Positions 50,177 to 62,350 of a DNA stretch of 64,000 nt are shown here, piece after piece. The notes below the pieces were generated by a model. The model saw nothing but the letters and a program-made list of their open reading frames with translations, searched no databases and had not been told where the DNA came from. The stretch is from assembly GCA_036365145.1 (NCBI GenBank), contig JAEOAD010002856.1:124001-188000 (forward strand), in the 5' to 3' direction. This stretch comes from Orientallactaga sibirica. Taxonomy: Eukaryota; Chordata; Mammalia; Rodentia; Dipodidae. Each line of letters opens with the position of its first letter. The stretch's first letter is position 1. The translations under genes were made by a program, and so were the position numbers.

Positions 50177-50640
50177 AACAAAGTATGTTGGAAATGAGGC
50201 AAATGTACTAAGTTGTCCAACTTGTTAAATTACACGAACTAGGAAAGTTTGATCTTGCTGCACTGAAGATTCTTCTTAAGAAAGCAACTCCGTCGAGAAC
50301 AGAACTAGCTTATTTGACACAATATTGTGTTCGGCAATGAAGGTGTTTTTTTTCCAAACAAAGTATGTTGGAAAAAAGGTGAATGTACTAAGTTGTCCAA
50401 CTTTTTAAATTACACAAACTAGGAGTTTGATCTTGCTGCACTGAAGACTCTTCGTAAGAAAGCAACTCATTCCGAGAACAGAACTAGCTTATTTCACACA
50501 CTACTGTGTTCGGCAATGAAGGTGTTTGTTTTCTAAAGAAACTACATTGGAAATGAAGCTAATCTATTACGTTGTACATCTTGTTAGATTACACAAACTA
50601 GGAAAGATTGATCTTGCTTCACTGAAGATTCTTCTTAAGA

Positions 50641-52088
50641 AAGCATCTCATTCCGAGAACAGAACTAACTTATTTCACCCAGTACAGTGTTCGACAATAA
50701 AGGTGTTTGTTTTCTAAAGAAACTACATTAGAAATGAATCTAATCTATTAAGTTGTACATCTTGTCAGATTACACAAACTAGGAAAGTTTGATCTAGCTT
50801 CACTGAAGATTCTTCTTAAGAAAGCAACTCATTCCGAGAACAGAACTAGCTTATTTCACACAGTACAGGGTTCGACAATGAAGGTGTTTGTTTTCTAAAG
50901 AAACTACATTAGAAATGAAGCTAATGTATGAAGTTGTACATCTTGTTAGATTACACAAACTAGGAAAGTTTGATCTTACTTCACTGAAGAATCTTCTTAA
51001 GAAAGCAACTCATTCCGAGAACAGAACTAGCTTACTTAACACAGAACAGTGTTCGGCAATGATGGTGTTTGTTATCTAAACAAAGTATGTTGGAAATGAG
51101 GCGAATGTACTAAGTTGTCCAACTTGTTAAATTACACAAACAATGAGCGTTTTATCTGGCTGCACAGAAGATTCTTGGTAACAAAGCAACTAATTCTGAG
51201 AACAGAACTAGCTTATATCACACAGTGCAGTGTTCCACAATGAAGGTGTTTGTTTTCTAAAGAATTTACGTTGGAAATGAAAGTAATTTATTAAGTTGTA
51301 CATCTTGTTAGAATACACAAACTATGAAAGTTTGATATTGGTTCACTGAAGATTCTTCTTAAGAAATCAACTCATTCTGAGAACAGAACTAACTTATTTC
51401 ACCCAGTACAATGTTCGACAATGAAGGTGTTTGTTTTCTAAAGAAACTACATTAGAAATGAATCTAATCTATTAAGTTGTACATCTTGTTAGATTACACA
51501 AACTAGGAAAGTTTGATCTAGCTTCACTGAAGATTCTTATTAAGAAAGCAACTCATTCCGAGAACAAAACTAGCTTATTTCACACAGTACAGGGTTCGAC
51601 AATGAAGGTGTTTGTTTTATAAAGAATCTACATTAGAAATGAAGCTAATCTATGAAGTTGTACATCTTGTTAGATTACACAAACTATGAAAGTTTGAACA
51701 TGCTTCACTGAAGATTCTTCTTAAGAAAGCAACTCATTCCGAGAACAGAACTAGCTTATTTAACACAGAACAGTGTTCGGCAATGATGGTGTTTGTTATC
51801 TAAACAAAGTATGTTGGAAATGAGGCGAATGTACTAAGTTGTCCAACTTCTTAAATTACACAAACAATGAGCGTTTCATCTTGCTGCACTGAAGATTCAT
51901 CGTAACAAAGCAACTAATTCTGAGAACAGAACTAGCTTATATCACACAGTGCAGTGTTCCACAATGAAGGTGTTTGTTTTCTAAAGAATCTACGTTGGAA
52001 ATGAAAGTAATCTATTAAGTTCTACATCTTGTTAGAATACACAAACTATGAAAGTTTGATATTGGTTCACTGAAGATTCTTCTTAAGA
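50641..52088 (+). repeat. Tandem duplication of four monomers (724 bp)
   Basis: Copies at about 50641-51364 and 51365-52088 are offset by 724 bp (4 x 181). Shared markers are AACTAACTTATTTCACCCAG, GAATCTAATCTATTAAG, GATCTAGCTTCACTG, CACAGAACAGTGTTCGGC with AATGATGGTGTTTGTTATC, ACAATGAGCGTTT (51141 and 51865 for CAATGAGCGT), and GTGCAGTGTTCCAC. Identity is visibly lower than in the three-monomer duplication next to it. Confidence 0.87.
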
Positions 52089-53879
52089 AAACAACTCATT
52101 CCGAGAACAGAACTAGGTTATTTCACACAGTACAGTGTTCGGCAATGAAGGTGTTTGTTTTCTAAAGAAACTACGTTAGAAATGAAGCTAATCTATTAAG
52201 TTGTACATCTTGTTAGAATACACAAACTAGGAAAGTTTGATCTTGCTTCACTGAAGATTCTTCTTAAGAAAACAACTCATTCCGAGAACAGAACTAGCTT
52301 TTTACACACAGTACAGTGTTCGGCAATGAAGGTGTTTGTTTTCTAAACAAAGTATGTTGGAAATCAGGCGAATGTACTAAGTTGTCCAACTTGTTAAATT
52401 ACACAAACTAGGGCAGTTTGATCTTGCTGCACTGAAGATTCTTAGTAAGAAAGCAACTCATTCCGAGAACAGAACTACCTTATTTCACACAGTACAGTGT
52501 TCAACAATAAAGGTGTTTGTTTTATACAGAAACTATGTTGGAAAGGAAACTAATCTATTAAGTTGTACATCTTTTTAGATTACACAAACTAGGAAAGTTT
52601 GATCTTGCTGCATTGAAGATTCTTCGTAAGAAAGCAACTCATCTGGAGAACAGACTAGCATTTTTCATACAGTACAGTATTCGACATTGAAGGTGTTTGT
52701 TTTCTGAAGAAACTACGTTGGAAATGAAGCTAATCTATTAAGTTGTATATCTTGTTAGATTACACAAACTCGGAAAGTTTGATCTTGCTTCACTGAAGAT
52801 TCTTCTTAAGAAAGCAACTAATTCTGAGAACAAAACGAGCTTATTTCACACAGAACAGTGTTCGACAATGAAGGTGTTTGTTTTTTAAAGAAACTACATT
52901 AGAAATGAAGCTAATCTATTAAGTTGTACATCTTGTTAGACTACACAAACTAGGAAAGTTTGATCTTGCTTCACTTAATATTCTTCTTAAGCAAGCAACA
53001 CATTCTGAGAACAGAACTATGCCATTTCACACAGTAAAGTGTTCGGCAATGAAGGTGTTTGTTTTCTAAACAAACAATGTTAGAAATGAAGCTAACCTAT
53101 TAAGTTGTACATCTTGTTAGATTACACAAACCAGGAAAGATGGATCTTGCTGCACTGAAGAATCTTTGTAAGAAAGCAACTCCTTCTGAGAACAGAACTA
53201 GCTTATTTCACACAGTACAGTGTTCGACAATGAAGGTGTTTGTTTTCTAAAGAAACTACATTAGAAATGAAGCTAATCTATTAAGTTGGACATCTTGTTA
53301 GATTACACAAACTAGGAAAGTTTGATCTTGTTTCACTTAAGATTTTTCTTAAGAAAGCAATTCATTCCGAGAACAGAACTAGCTTATTTCCCCCAATACA
53401 TTGTTCGAAAATGAAGGTGTTTGTTTTCTGAACAAACTACATTAGAAATGAAGCTAATCTATGAAGTTGTACATCTTGTTAGATTACACAAACTAGGAAA
53501 GTTTGATCTTGCTTCACTGAAGATTCTTCTTAAGAAAGCAACTCATTCTGAGAATAGAACTAGCTTATTTAACCCAGTACAGTGTTCGGCAATGAAAGTG
53601 TTTTGTTCTTAACAAAGCATGTTGGAAATTAGGCGAATGTACTAACTTGTCCAACTTGTTAAATTACAAAAAGTAGGAAAGTTTGATCTTGCTGCACTAA
53701 AGATCCTTCGTAAGAAAGCAACTGATTCCAAGAACAGAACTAGCTTATTTCACACCGTACAGTGTTCGACAATGAAGGTGTTTGTTTTCTAAAGAAACTA
53801 CTTTGAAAATGAAGCTAATCTATTAAGTTGTACATCTTGTTAGATTACACAAACTAGGAAAGTTTAATATTGCTTCACT

Positions 53880-54860
53880 GAAGATTTTTCTTAAGAAAGC
53901 AACTCATTCCGAGAACAGAACTGGCTCATTTCACACAGTACAGTGTTCGACAATGAAGGTGTTTATTTTCTGAAGAAACTACATTAGAAATGAAGCTAAT
54001 CTATTAATTTGTACACCTTGTTAGATTACACAAACTAGGAAAGTTTGATAATGCTTCACTCAAGATTCTTCTTAAGAAAGCAATTCATTCCGAGAACAGA
54101 GCTATCTTATTTCACACAGTACAGTGTTGGGCAATGAAGGTGTTTGTTTTCTAAAGAGTCTACATTAGAAATGAAGCTAATCTATTAAGTTGTACATCTT
54201 GTTAGATTACACAAACTAGGAAAGTTTGATCTTGCTTCACTGAAGATTCTTCTTAAGAAAGCAACTCATTCCGAGAATAGAACTAGCTTATTTCACACAG
54301 TACAGTGTTCGGCAATGAAGGTGTTTGTTTTCTAAACAAAGTATGTTGGAAATGAGGCGAATGTACTAAGTAGTCCAACTTGTTAAATTAAACAAACTAG
54401 GAAAGTTTGATCTTGCTGCACTAAAGATCCTTCATAAGAAAGCAACTCATTCCGAGAACAGAACAATCTTACTTCACACAGTACAGTGTTCGAAAATGAA
54501 GGTGTTTGTTTTCTAAAGAAACTACATTGGAAATTAAGCTAATCTATTAAATTGTACATCTTGTTAGATTACACAAACTAGGAAAGTTTGTTCTTGCTGC
54601 ACTGAAGATTCTTCTTAAGAAAGCAACTCATTCCGAGAACAGAACTGGCTCATTTCACACAGTACAGTGTTCGACAATGAAGGTGTTTATTTTCTGAAGA
54701 ACCTATATTAGAAATGAAGCTAATCTATTAAGTTGTACACATTGTTACATTACACAAACTAGGAAAGTTTGATCATGCTTCACTCCAGATTCTTCTTAAA
54801 AAAGCAACTCATTCTGAGAACAGAGCTATCTTATTTCACACAGTACAGTGTTTGGCAATG
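53880..54860 (+). repeat. Partial four-monomer duplication
   Basis: GAACTGGCTCATTTCACACAG with GTGTTTATTTTCTGAAGAA occurs at 53921 and 54645 (start of CTGGCT; offset 724 bp). It is followed in both by CACTCAAGATTC or CACTCCAGATTC, and by GAGCTATCTTATTTCAC. The shared tract covers about two monomers of each unit; the rest of the unit is diverged. Confidence 0.7.
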
Positions 54861-56099
54861 AAGGTGTTTGTTTTTGAAAGAAACTACGTTAGAAATGAAG
54901 CTAATCTACTAAGTTGTACATCTTGTTAGATTACACAAACTAGGAAAGTTTGATCTTGCTTCACTGAAGATTCTTCTTAAGAAAGCAACTCATTCCGAGA
55001 ACAGAACTACCTTATTTCACACAGTACAGTGTTCGAAAATGAAGGTGTTTGTTTTCTAAAGAAACTACATTGGAAATTAAACTAATCTATTAAGTTGTAC
55101 ATCTTGTTAGATTACACAAACTAGGAAAGTTTGATCTTGCTACACTGAAGTTTTTTCTTAAGAAAGCAACTCATTCCGAGAACAGAACTAGCTTATTTCA
55201 CACAGAACAGTGTTCGACAATGATGGTGTTTGTTTTCTAAACAAACAAGGTTAGAAATGAAGCTAACCTGTTAAGTTGTACATCTTGTTAGATTACACAA
55301 ACTAGGAAAGTTTGATCTTACTTCACTGAAGATTCTTCTGAAAAAAGCAACTCATGCCGAGCACAGAACTAGCTGATTACACAGAGTACAGTGTTCAGGA
55401 ATGAAGGTGTTTGTTTTCGAGAGAAACTACGTTAGAAATGAAGCTAATCTACTAAGTTGTACATCTTGTTAGATTACACAAACTATGAAAGTTTGATATT
55501 GGTTCACTGAAGATTCTTCTTAAGAAAGCAACTCATGCCGAGTACCGATCTATCTTATTTCACACAGTACAGTGTTCACCAATGAAGGTGTTTGTTTTTG
55601 AAACAAAGTATGTTGGAAATGAGGCGAATGTACTAAGTTGTCCAACTTGTTAAATGACACAAACTAGAAACGTTTGATCTTGCTGCACTGAAGATTCTTC
55701 TTAAGAAAGCAACTCATTCTGAGAACAGAACGTGCTTATTTCACACAGTCCAGTATTTGGCAATGATGGTGTTTGTTTTCTAAACAAAAATGTTAGAAAT
55801 GAAGCTATCCTATTAAGTTGTACATCTTGTTAGATTACACAAACCAGGAAAATTTGATCTTGCTTCACTGAAGATTCTTCTTAAGAAAGCAACTCTTTCC
55901 GAGAACAGAACTAGCTTATTTCACATAGTACAGTGTTCGGCAATGAAGGTGTTTGTATTCTAAACAAAGTATGTTGGAAATGAGGCGAATATACTAAGTT
56001 TTCCAAATTGTTAAATTGCACAAACTAGGAAAGTTTGATCTTGCTGCACTAAAGATCCTTCGTAAGAAAGCAACTCATTCAGAGAACAGAACTAGCTTA

Positions 56100-56450
56100 T
56101 TTCACACAGTACAGTGTTCGAAAATGAAGGTGTTTGTTTTCTAAACAAAGTATGTTGGAAATGAGGCAAATGTACTAAGTTGTCCAACTTGTTAAATTAC
56201 ACAATGTAGGAAAGTTTCATCTTGCTGCACTGAAGATTCTTCATAAGAAAGCAACTAATTCTGAGAACGGAACTAGCTTATTTCACACAGTATAGTGTAT
56301 GGCAATGAAGGTGTTTGTTTTCTAAAATCTACTTTAGAAATGAAGCTAATCTATTAAGTTGTACATTTGTTAGATTCCACAAACTAGGAAAGTTTTATCT
56401 TGATTCACTGAAGATTCTTCTTAAGAAAGCAACTCATTCCGAGAACAGAA
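56100..56450 (+). repeat. Displaced copy of the 3.24-3.57 kb segment
   Basis: The segment carries ACACAATGTAGG, CTTCATAAGAAAGCAACTAATTCTG, the GTATAGTGTATGGC variant, CTAAAATCTAC and GTACATTTGTTAGATTCCAC, the same ordered set as 3.24-3.57 and 6.31-6.65 kb. It ends abruptly at the scrambled region that starts at about 56450. Confidence 0.8.
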
Positions 56451-56582
56451 CAGAAGTGCAGTGTTTGGCAATAGGTGTTTGCTTATTTCACACATTACAG
56501 TTGTGTTAAATTACACAATGAAGGTGATCTTTTCTGAAGATTCTTCATTTCTTATTTCAAAGAAACAATGAACGTTAGACAC
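56450..56582 (+). repeat. Scrambled satellite segment of about 130 bp
   Basis: Here alone the 181-bp order is lost. Short pieces of the monomer, about 10-25 bp each, appear out of sequence: AGTGCAGTGTTTGGCAATAG, then GGTGTTTGCTTATTTCACAC, ATTACAGTTGTG, TTAAATTACACAATGAAGG, TGATCTTTTCTGAAG, ATTCTTCATTTCTTATTTCA, AAGAAACAATGAACG and TTAGACACGTTGG. The normal order returns at GGAAATGAAGCTAATC. The pieces keep forward orientation. It looks like serial template switching, or an assembly or consensus artefact. Confidence 0.8.
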
Positions 56583-56894
56583 GTTGGAAATGAAGCTAAT
56601 CTACTAAGTTGTATATCATGTTAGATTACAAAAACTAGGAATGTTTGATCTTGCTGCACTTAAGACTCTTCGTAAGAAACCAACTCGTTCGGAGAAGAGA
56701 ACTGGCTTATTTCACACAGAACAGTATTTGGGAATGACGATGTTTGTTTTCTATTCAAACTATGTTAGAAATGAAGATAATCTGTTAAGTTGTACATCTT
56801 GTTAAATTACACAAACAAGGAAAGTTTGATGTTGATTCACTGAAGATTCTTCTTAAGAAAGCAACTCATGCCGAGAAAACAACTAGCTTATTTC

Positions 56895-58440
56895 ACATAG
56901 TACAGTTTTTGGCAATGAAGAAGTTTGTTTTCTAAAAAAACTACAATACAAATGAATCTAATCTATTAAGTTGTACATCTTGTTAGATTACACAAACTAG
57001 GAAAGTTTGATCTTGCTTCACTGAAGATTCTACTTAAGAAAGCATCTCATTCAGAGGACAGAACTACCTTATTACACACAGTACAGTGTTAGACAATGAA
57101 GGTGTTTGTTTTCTAAACAAAGTATGTTTGAAATGAGGCGAATGTACTAAGTTGTCCAACTTGTTACATTACACAAACTAGGAAAGTTTGATCTTGCTGC
57201 ATTAAAGATCCTTCGTAAGAAAGCAACTCATTCAGAGAACAGAACTAGCTTATTTCACACAGTACAGTGTTCGGCAATGAAGGTGTTTGTTTTCTAAACA
57301 AAGTATGTTGGAAAGGAGGCGAATGTACTAAGTTGTCCCACTTTTTAAATTACACAAACTAGGAAAGTTTGATCTTGCTGCACTAAAGATCCTTCGTAAG
57401 AAAGCCACTCATTCCGACAACAGAACTAGCTTATTTCACACAGTACAGTATTCGGAAATGAAGGTGTTTTTTTTCTAAAGAAAGTACGTTAGAAATTAAG
57501 CTAATCTATTTAGTTGTACATCTTGCTAGATTACACAAATTAGGAAAGTTTGATCTTGCTTCACTGAATATTCTTCGTAAGAAAGCAACTCATTCCGAGA
57601 ACAGAACTAGCTTATTTCACACAGTACAGTGTTCGGCAATGAAGGTGGTTGTTTTCTAAAGAAACTACGTTAGAAATGAAGCTAATCTATTAAGTTGTAC
57701 ATCTTTTCAGATTACACAAACTAGGAAAGTTTGATCTTGCTTCACTGATGATTCTTCTTAAGAAAGCAACTCATTCAGAGAACAGAACTGGCTTATTTCA
57801 CACCGTACAGTGTTCGGGAATGAAGGTCTTTGTTTTCTAAAGAAACTGCGTTGGAAACGAAGCTAATCTATTACGTTGTACATCTTCTAAGATTACACAA
57901 ACTAGGAAATTTTGATCTGGCTTTACTGAAGATTGTTCTTAAGAAAGGAACACATTACGAGAACAAAACTAGCTAAATTCACACAGTACAGTTTTCAGTA
58001 ATGAAGGTGTTTGTTTTCTAAACAAAGTATGTTGGAAATCACCCGAATGTATTAAGTTGTCCAACTTGTTAAATTACAGAAACTAGGAAAATTTGACCTT
58101 GCTGCACTGAAGATTCTTCTTAAGAAAGCAACTCATTCCAAGAACAGAACTATCTTATTTCACACAGTACAGTGTTCGTCAATGAAGGTGTTTGTTTTCT
58201 ATAGAAACTACGTAGAAATGAAGCTAATCTATTAAGTTGTACATCTTGTTAGATTACACAAACTAGGAAAGTTTGATCTTACTTCACTGATGATTCTTCT
58301 TAAGAAAGCAACTCATTCCGAGAACAGAACTAGCTTATTTCACACAGTACAGTGTTCGGAAATGAAGGTGTTCGTTTTCTAAACAAAGTATGATGGAAAT
58401 GGGGCGAATGTACTAAGCTATCCAACTTGTTAAATTACAC
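56895..58440 (+). repeat. Displaced copy of the left-end block (1.23-2.78 kb)
   Basis: This is the second copy of the 8.5-monomer block described at 1231-2775, at an offset of about 55,660 bp with little drift. At its right end, near 58440, it meets the 10-monomer higher-order repeat. Divergence from the left copy consists of scattered single-base changes. Confidence 0.85.
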
Positions 58441-58739
58441 AAACTAGGAACGTTTGATCTTGCTTCACTGAAGATTCTTCTTAAGAAAGCAACTCATTCC
58501 GAGAACAGAACTAGCTTATTTCACACAGTACAGTGTTTGGCAATGAAGGTGTTTTTTTTCTTAACGAAGTATGTTGGAAATGAGGCGAATGTACTAAGTT
58601 GTCCACCTTGTTAAATTACACAAACTAGGAATGTTTGATCTTGCTGCAATAAAGATCCTTCGTAAGAAAGCAACTCATTCCAAGAACAGAAGTAGATTAT
58701 TTCACACAGTACAGAGTTTGGCTATGAAGGTGTTTGTTT
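58440..58739 (+). repeat. Partial unit preceding the 10-monomer repeat
   Basis: About 1.7 monomers match the last monomers of later units, with GTGTTTTTTTTCTTAAC, AGGAATGTTTGATC with CTGCAATAAAG, and GGCTATGAAGG. These variants match the ends of units two and three (62156-62350 and 63960 on) and not the end of unit one. Confidence 0.75.
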
Positions 58740-60545
58740 TCTGAAGAAACTACGTTAGAAATGAAGGTAATCTACTAAGTTGTACATCTTGTTAGATTAC
58801 ACAAACTACGAAAGTTTGATCTTGCTGCACTGAAGACTGTTCGTAAGAAACCAACTCGTTCGGATAGAGAACTGGCTTATTTCACACAGTACAGTATTTG
58901 GCAATGACGGTGTTTGTTTTCTAAACAAACTACGTTAGAAATGAAGCTAATCTATTAAGTTGTACATCGTGTTAGATTACACAAACTAGGAAACTTTGAT
59001 CTTGATTCACTGACGATTCTTCTAAAGGAAGCAAATCATGCCGAGAACAGAACTAGCTTATTTCACACAGTACAGTGTTCGGCAATGAAGGTGTTCGTTT
59101 TCTAAACAAAGTATGTTGGAAATGAGGCAAATGTGCTAAGTTGTCCAACTTGTTAAATTACACAAACTAGGAAAGTTTGATCTTGTTGCACTGAAGATTC
59201 TTCTTAAGAAAGCAACTCATTCTGAGGACAGAACTAGCTTATTTCCCACAGTACAGTAATTGGCAATGATGTACTTTGTTTTCTAAAAAATAAGGTTAGA
59301 AATGAAGCTATCCTATTAAGTTGTACATCTTGTTAGATTACACAAACCAGGAAAGTTTGATCTGGCTGCACTGAAGACTCTTCGTAAGAAAGCAACTCAT
59401 TCCGAGAACAGAACTAGCTTATTTCACACACTACTATGTTTGGCAATGAAGGTGTTTGTTTTCTAAACAAAGTATGTTGGAAATGAGGCGAAGGTGCTAA
59501 GTTGTCCAACTTGTTAAATTACACAAACTAGGAATGTTTGATCTTCCTCTCTGAAGATACTTCTTAAAAAAGCAACTCATTCCGAGAACAGAAGTAGCTT
59601 ATTTCACACAGTACTGTGTTCGGCAATGAAGGTGTTTGTTTTCTGAAGAAACTACGTCAGAAATGAAGCTAATCTATTAAGTTGTACATCTTGTTAGATG
59701 ACACAAACTAGAAAAGTTTGATCTTGCTTCACTGAAGTTTCTTCTAAAGAAAGCATCTCATTCCGAGAACAGAACAAAATTATTTACACAGTACAGGGTT
59801 TGAAAATGACGGTGTTATTTTTCTAAACAAAGTATGTTGGAAATGAGTCGAATGTACTATGTTGTCCAATTTGTTAAATTACACAAACTAGGAAAGGTTG
59901 ATCTTGCTGCACTGAAGATTCTTCGTAAGAAAGCAACTCATTACGAGAACAGAACTACCTTATTTCACACAGTACAGTGTTCGACAATGAAGGTATTTGT
60001 TTTCTAAAGAAACTATGTTGGAAATGAAGCTAATCTATTAAGTTGTACATCTTGTTAGATTACAGAGACTAGGAAAGTTTTTTCTTGATTCACTGAAGAT
60101 TCTTCTTAAGAAAGCAACTCATTCCGAGAACAGAACTAGCTTATTTTACACAGTACAGTGTTCGGCAATGAAGATGTTTCTTTTCTAAAGAAACTACGAT
60201 AGAAATGAAGCTAATCTATTAAATTGTACATCTTCTTAGATTACATAAACTAGGAAAGTTTGAGCTTGCTTCACTGAAGATTCTTCTTAAGAAAGCAACT
60301 CATTCCGACAACAGAAATAACTTATTTCACACAGTACAGTGTTTGGCAATGAAGGTGTTTGTTTTCTAAACAAAGTATGTTGGAAATGAGGCGAATGTAC
60401 TAAGTTGTCCACCTTGTTAAATTACACAAACTAGGAAAGTTTGATCTTGCTGCAATAAAGATCCTTCGTAAGAAAGCAACTCATTCCAAGAATAGAAGTA
60501 GATTATTTCACACAGTACAGAGTTTGGCAATGAAGGTGTTTGTTT
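58740..60545 (+). repeat. 10-monomer higher-order repeat, unit 1
   Basis: A 1,806-bp unit starting at TCTGAAGAAACTACG. It carries all the ordered markers of the single block at 21981-23786. It keeps the ancestral-looking states GTTAGAAATG, TGTACATCGTG and GGAAAGGTTGATC that the next two units have lost. Its last monomer has CTAAACAAAG and GGCAATGAAGG like the 22-kb block. Confidence 0.92.
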
Positions 60546-62350
60546 TCTGAAGAAACTACGTTAGAAATGAAGGTAATCTACTAAGTTGTACATCTTGTTA
60601 GATTACACAAACTACAAAAGTTTGATCTTGCTGCACTGAAGACTGTTCGTAAGAAACCAACTCGTTCGGATAGAGAACTGGCTTATTTCACACAGTACAG
60701 TATTTGGCAATGACGGTGTTTGTTTTCTAAACAAACTACGTAAGAAATGAAGCTAATCTATTAAGTTGTAAATCGTGTTAGATTACACAAACTAGGAAAC
60801 TTTGATCTTGATTCACTGACGATTCTTCTAAAGGAAGCAAATCATGCCGAGAACAGAACTAGCTTATTTCACACAGTACAGTGTTCGGCAATGAAGGTGT
60901 TCGTTTTCTAAACAAAGTATATTGGAAATGAGGCAAATGTGCTAAGTTGTCCAACTTGTTAAATTACACAAACTAGGAAAGTTTGATCTTGTTGCACTGA
61001 AGATTCTTCTTAAGAAAGCAACTCATTCTGAGGACAGAACTAGCTTATTTCCCACAGTACAGTAATTGGCAATGATGTACTTTGTTTTCTAAACAAACAA
61101 GGTTAGAAATGAAGCTATCCTATTAAGTTGTACATGTTGTTAGATTACACAAACCAGGAAAGTTTGATCTGGCTGCACTGAAGACTCTTCGTAAGAAAGC
61201 AACTCATTCTGAGAACAGAATTAGCTTATTTCACACACTACTATGTTTGGCAATGAAGGTGTTTGTTTTCTAAACAAAGTATGTTGGAAATGAGGCGAAG
61301 GTGCTAAGTTGTCCAACTTGTTAAATTACACAAACTAGGAATGTTTGATCTTCCTCTCTGAAGATTCTTCTTAAAAAAGCAACTCATTCCGAGAACAGAA
61401 GTAGCTTATTTCACACAGTACTGTGTTCGGCAATGAAGGTGTTTGTTTTCTGAAGAAACTACGTCAGAAATGAAGCTAATCTATTAAGTTGTACATCTTG
61501 TTAGATGACACAAACTAGGAAAGTTTGATCGTGCTTCACTGAAGTTTCTTCTAAAGAAAGCATCTCATTCCGAGAACAGAACAAGATTATTTACACAGTA
61601 CAGGGTTTGAAAATGACGGTGTTTTTTCTAAACAAAGTATGTTGGAAATGAGTCGAATGTACTATGTTGTCCAATTTGTTAAATTACACAAACTAGGAAA
61701 GGATGATCTTGCTGCACTGAAGATTCTTCGTAAGAAAGAAACTCATTACGAGAACAGAACTACCTTATTTCACACAGTACAGTGTTCGACAATGAAGGTA
61801 TTTGTTTTCTAAAGAAACTATGTTGGAAATGAAGCTAATCTATTAAGTTGTACATCTTGTTAGATTACAGAGACTAGGAAAGTTTTTTCTTGATTCACTG
61901 AAGATGCTTCTTAAGAAAGCAACTCATTCCGAGAACAGAACTAGCTTATTTTACACAGTACAGTGTTCGGCAATGAAGATGTTTCTTTTCTAAAGAAACT
62001 ACGTTAGAAATGAAGCTAATCTATTAAGTTGTACATCTTCTTAGATTACATAAACTAGGAAAGTTTGAGCTTGCTTCACTGAAGATTCTTCTTAAGAAAG
62101 CAACTCATTCCGACAACAGAAATAACTTATTTCACACAGTACAGTGTTTGGCAATGAAGGTGTTTTTTTTCTTAACAAAGTATGTTGGAAATGAGGCGAA
62201 TGTACTAAGTTGTCCACCTTGTTAAATTACACAAACTAGGAATGTTTGATCTTGCTGCAATAAAGATCCTTCGTAAGAAAGCAACTCATTCCAAGAACAG
62301 AAGTAGATTATTTCACACAGTACAGAGTTTGGCTATGAAGGTGTTTGTTT
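60546..62350 (+). repeat. 10-monomer higher-order repeat, unit 2
   Basis: A 1,805-bp unit in direct tandem with unit 1. It shares with unit 3 the derived changes GTAAGAAATG, TGTAAATCGTG, AAGTATATTGG, GTACATGTTGTTAG and GGAAAGGATGATC. It opens with ACAAACTACAAAAG, like the 22-kb block, and closes with the TTTTTTTCTTAAC / GGCTATGAAGG monomer. Confidence 0.92.
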
